Part shown: positions 61,357-64,000 of the stretch, in pieces
How the letters are laid out: the number at the start of each line of letters is the position of its first letter
Numbering within the stretch: the first letter of the stretch is position 1
NCBI RefSeq assembly: GCF_046736045.1
Contig: NZ_CP177134.1
Coordinates: forward strand, 2,914,001 to 2,978,000
DNA length: 64,000 bases
Source of the DNA: Leptospira_A sp046736045
GTDB taxonomy: Bacteria > Spirochaetota > Leptospiria > Leptospirales > Leptospiraceae
Reading direction: 5' to 3'
Made by a program: the position numbers and the translations under genes
Notes under the pieces: model-generated
The model's database searches: none
Seen by the model: only the letters and a program-made list of their open reading frames with translations
Told to the model about the DNA's origin: nothing

Positions 61357-61929
61357 ATGGTACTAAAAAACGCGAATTCAGACTCTATCCTCCGATTGGG
61401 ATTGATTCTGGGAAGTAATCCGGGCTTTGGTGAACTGGTTGCCAATTGGTTTACGGATAAAGCAAATTCCGACAACCGTTTTGAAGTGGATCAGATCAAT
61501 CTTCTGGATCACTTATCCGGAAAATCCTCTTCTGAAATTTCCTCATTGGCAGTTAGGATTGCTGCTGCCGATGCATTTGTAGTGATCACTCCGGCATATA
61601 ATCATAATTATTTGGATTCGTTGAAACTTGCAATCGGTTCATTCGATGACGAATGGAATGCAAAACCTATGGGATTTATTTCTTATGGAGAAATGCCCGA
61701 AGGAGATCGAACGATGGAACAACTTCGGTTGGTATTTGCAGAATTACGAGTTGCCACAATCCGGGACTCGATTAGTTTTTCTTTTGCACATACTGAATTT
61801 GAAGATGGCTCGCCTGTTGAGGAAACCCGTTTCAACGGTGCTGTCAAATCATTGTTGAATGAACTCGCCTGGTGGGGGCATTCGTTTCGTAATGCACGGA
61901 TGGGACTTCCGTATCCGGTTATCAAGTGA
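61357..61929 (+). CDS. NADPH-dependent FMN reductase
   Basis: About 190 aa flavodoxin-like protein: phosphate loop LGLILGSNPGFGELVANWF, AAADAFVVITPAYNHNYLDSLKLAI and KPMGFISYGEMPEGDRTMEQL, as in the FMN_red family of quinone/azo reductases. It would use NAD(P)H to reduce quinones or flavins, a natural response to redox-cycling drugs. ATG 61357 with AGGGAG upstream is preferred over the TTG just before. It lies behind a SoxR-type promoter, and the MFS gene follows after 18 bases. Confidence 0.87.
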   Translation: MVLKNANSDSILRLGLILGSNPGFGELVANWFTDKANSDNRFEVDQINLLDHLSGKSSSEISSLAVRIAAADAFVVITPAYNHNYLDSLKLAIGSFDDEWNAKPMGFISYGEMPEGDRTMEQLRLVFAELRVATIRDSISFSFAHTEFEDGSPVEETRFNGAVKSLLNELAWWGHSFRNARMGLPYPVIK

Positions 61930-61947
61930 ACTACTAAAGGAATTTCG

Positions 61948-63192
61948 ATGAAAACACAATTTACCAAATATCAAATCTTCGTTATTTCACTCTTGGCTTT
62001 TATACAATTTACGGTTGTTCTGGATTTTATGATCCTTTCTCCGTTAGGTGTTCAAGTTTTGGAAGAGCTGAATATTTCTACAAAACAATTCGGTCTGGTA
62101 GTTTCCGCTTATGCATTCAGTGCAGGTGCTTCGGGAATTTTGTCTGCAGGATTTGCCGACAGATTCGACCGTAAAAAGTTACTTTTATTCTTTTATACCG
62201 GATTTGTTTTGGGAACAGTCTTATGCGGAATTGCACCAACCTATGTTGCGTTACTTGCTGCCCGCATCATCACAGGTATTTTCGGCGGAGTCATCGCATC
62301 GATTAGTTTTGCGATCATAGCGGATTTATTTCCGCTTGAGATGCGTGGAAGAGTTATGGGATTTGTAATGACTGCATTCGCGGCAAGCCAGGTATTCGGA
62401 CTTCCGTTGGGAGTTTATATTTCCAATCTATGGGGATGGCAGGCCCCCTTTCTGATGATTGCATCTGTCAGTGCGAGTGTCGGTTTGATTGCTTTTTTTT
62501 ACTTAAAGCCGATCACTTCCCATTTGGAAGGAAAGGCCGAAAAACGGGCGTTACAACATTTGCTTCATACCGTAACTAATCCCGGTTATTTGCCGGGGTT
62601 TTTAGCTACTACGCTTCTTGCAACGGGCGGATTTATGCTGATGCCATTCGGAAGTGCATTTACAGTTCATAATATGGGAATACCTTTGGAAAAACTTCCT
62701 TTGATCTATATGGTTACCGGAATTGCATCCATTATCGCGGGGCCAGTGATCGGAAGATTGAGTGATACTGTCGGAAAATACGGAATGTTTGTAATTGCCT
62801 CCATGGCAGCTACATGTATCATTCTATATTATACAAGCTTGGGAGTGAGTCCCGTTTGGTTTGTCATTATCATCAATTGTCTTTTATTCATATCAATTAC
62901 CGGAAGGATGATTTCTGCAAATGCTTTGACTTCAGCTGTACCTGATCTGAAAGATCGCGGCGCTTATATGGCAGTCAGTTCTTCATTGCAACAACTGTCA
63001 GGTGGAGTGGCTGCAACAGCGGCAGGATTCATCGTGGTTCAGACACCAAGCGGTTATCTGGAAGGATATCAAAATTTAGGTTATGTTGTGGCGTTCGCGA
63101 TTTTACTCACTGTTATCATGATGAATCGCGTGAATCTTTTGGTGAACAAAAAGAAAGCCGCTAAGTCCGTAGAAGTTCAATTGGAATTTTGA
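61948..63192 (+). CDS. MFS efflux transporter (DHA1 type)
   Basis: 414 aa with 12 predicted membrane helices. Motif A (GFADRFDRKKLLLFF) is in the loop after helix 2, and the antiporter motif C-like run ASQVFGLPLGVYIS is in helix 5. Twelve-helix drug:H+ antiporters of this kind export toxic organic compounds. It probably forms an operon with the flavin reductase under SoxR control, giving a detoxification pair: reduce, then export. A terminator hairpin follows. Confidence 0.9.
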   Translation: MKTQFTKYQIFVISLLAFIQFTVVLDFMILSPLGVQVLEELNISTKQFGLVVSAYAFSAGASGILSAGFADRFDRKKLLLFFYTGFVLGTVLCGIAPTYVALLAARIITGIFGGVIASISFAIIADLFPLEMRGRVMGFVMTAFAASQVFGLPLGVYISNLWGWQAPFLMIASVSASVGLIAFFYLKPITSHLEGKAEKRALQHLLHTVTNPGYLPGFLATTLLATGGFMLMPFGSAFTVHNMGIPLEKLPLIYMVTGIASIIAGPVIGRLSDTVGKYGMFVIASMAATCIILYYTSLGVSPVWFVIIINCLLFISITGRMISANALTSAVPDLKDRGAYMAVSSSLQQLSGGVAATAAGFIVVQTPSGYLEGYQNLGYVVAFAILLTVIMMNRVNLLVNKKKAAKSVEVQLEF

Positions 63193-63196
63193 AACG

Positions 63197-63214
63197 AGCG
63201 GCCTCAAGGCCGCT
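63197..63214. terminator. hairpin between MFS and chemoreceptor genes
   Basis: AGCGGCC-TCAA-GGCCGCT, a 7-bp perfect stem between two convergent genes, with short T runs after it; probably terminates transcription from both sides. Confidence 0.75.
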
Positions 63215-63229
63215 TTCGTAATTTGCAAA

Positions 63230-64000
63230 CTAGACTTTAAAGAATGCCATTGTCTTTTGCAATTGAATCGCCTGACCTGTCATTTCTTCCGCGGTGGATG
63301 CCAATTCTTCCGAGGAAGAAGCATTTGCCTGAGTTGTTTGACTCAATTGAGTCACCGCGGAGTTGATTTGTCTGACGCCCGTTGATTGTTCTTCGGAGGA
63401 GGCGGATATATCCCGAACCAAGTCGGAAGTTCTTTTGATATCGGGAACTATCTCATTCAAATAGTTGCCTGCTTTCTCTGCCAGTAGAACGCTATTTTTT
63501 GCAACCTCACCGATCTCTTGTGCTGCCACTTGGCTACGTTCTGCCAGGTTTCTGACTTCTGCGGCAACAACCGCAAATCCTCTTCCCATTTCTCCCGTGC
63601 GTGCTGCTTCAATCGCTGCGTTCAGCGCAAGTAAATTCGTTTGATCCGTAATGGAATCGATGATACTGATCTTGTCTACAATGTCATTCATCGCTATAAT
63701 CATTGCTTTGACAGCTTCTCCTCCTTCTTTGGCAGTGGATGCTGTTTTGGTTGCGATTCTATCCGTAATTTTCGCATTTTCATTGTTTTGTGAAATGGAA
63801 ATAGTCATTTGTTCCATAGACGCGCTCGTTTCTTCCACACCTGCTGCCTGTTCAACGGAGGCTTGTGAAATCAATTGAGCCGCAGAGTTGACTTGATCCG
63901 CTGCATTTGCAATGGAATCGGCTCTTCCATTCACGTCATTTACAACTTCGGATAGTTTGGAGACAGTATTATTTGTAAAATCTTTGAGTTTTGCAAAACT
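63230..64000 (-). CDS. methyl-accepting chemotaxis protein, C-terminal part
   Basis: The frame is open to the window edge, so the start lies outside. About 256 residues of the cytoplasmic signalling domain are visible, with the highly conserved hairpin tip region ITDQTNLLALNAAIEAARTGEMGRGFAVVAAEVRNLAERS. Flanking heptads carry likely methylation sites (VEETSASMEQMT, STGVRQINSAVTQLSQTTQ). The protein relays ligand sensing to CheA/CheW. A broken relative lies at 60170-60720. Confidence 0.95.
   Translation of the reverse strand, partial: SFAKLKDFTNNTVSKLSEVVNDVNGRADSIANAADQVNSAAQLISQASVEQAAGVEETSASMEQMTISISQNNENAKITDRIATKTASTAKEGGEAVKAMIIAMNDIVDKISIIDSITDQTNLLALNAAIEAARTGEMGRGFAVVAAEVRNLAERSQVAAQEIGEVAKNSVLLAEKAGNYLNEIVPDIKRTSDLVRDISASSEEQSTGVRQINSAVTQLSQTTQANASSSEELASTAEEMTGQAIQLQKTMAFFKV

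Overview
The window looks like a chromosomal segment of a Leptospira-type spirochaete, probably of the free-living lineage. The main evidence is the gene order rimP-nusA-infB-rbfA ... truB-rpsO-pnp-M16 protease-dut-flgG-flgA-flgH-flgI-flgJ-like, together with lipoproteins of spirochaetal style. Species assignment is inference; no rRNA gene is present.

Layout. (1) 1-19.8 kb is AT-rich accessory DNA ending at a tRNA-Arg gene. It holds two small secreted six-cysteine paralogues, one followed by a frameshifted lipoprotein. Next comes an archaeo-eukaryotic-primase-like replication protein clipped at its end by an IS3-family element, then a tyrosine recombinase without a start codon. A defence-type cluster follows: a PIN-like nuclease plus AIPR-family pair, a complete His-Xaa-Ser (hxsA-hxsD-hxsB-hxsC) radical-SAM peptide-maturation operon, and a Gabija pair (gajA-gajB). 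The segment ends with an IS1595-like transposase beside the tRNA. (2) 19.9-52.9 kb is conserved backbone: a HIT protein, a two-gene PPK2 pair, NAD(P)HX repair, the transcription/translation operon rimP to dut, and flagellar rod and ring genes. A five-gene thiM-containing cluster plus an outer-membrane-type protein sits between rbfA and truB. Another operon runs RRM protein, ATP-grasp, two methyltransferases and a YihY protein with an inserted Asp-box propeller. (3) 52.9-61 kb is a decayed zone. It has two more copies of the same IS3-family element in opposite orientation, two diverged inverted fragments of an IS1595-like transposase, remnants of VOC, cupin, AraC, lipoprotein and chemoreceptor genes, and an intact pair of DUF488 genes. 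(4) 61-64 kb holds soxR, divergent from a flavin reductase-MFS pair with a well-placed SoxR box, and a chemoreceptor running off the window end.

How it fits together. The left accessory region has the marks of an integrated element that serves as a defence island: integrase, replication protein, tRNA edge and three anti-phage or specialised-peptide modules. The least explained module is the PIN-AIPR pair. The hxs operon is a recognised but little-understood peptide-modification system. The three IS3-family copies encode identical proteins, so they moved recently. Only the first has a target duplication (TCAT). The other two appear to have been involved in deletions or rearrangements that truncated their neighbours.
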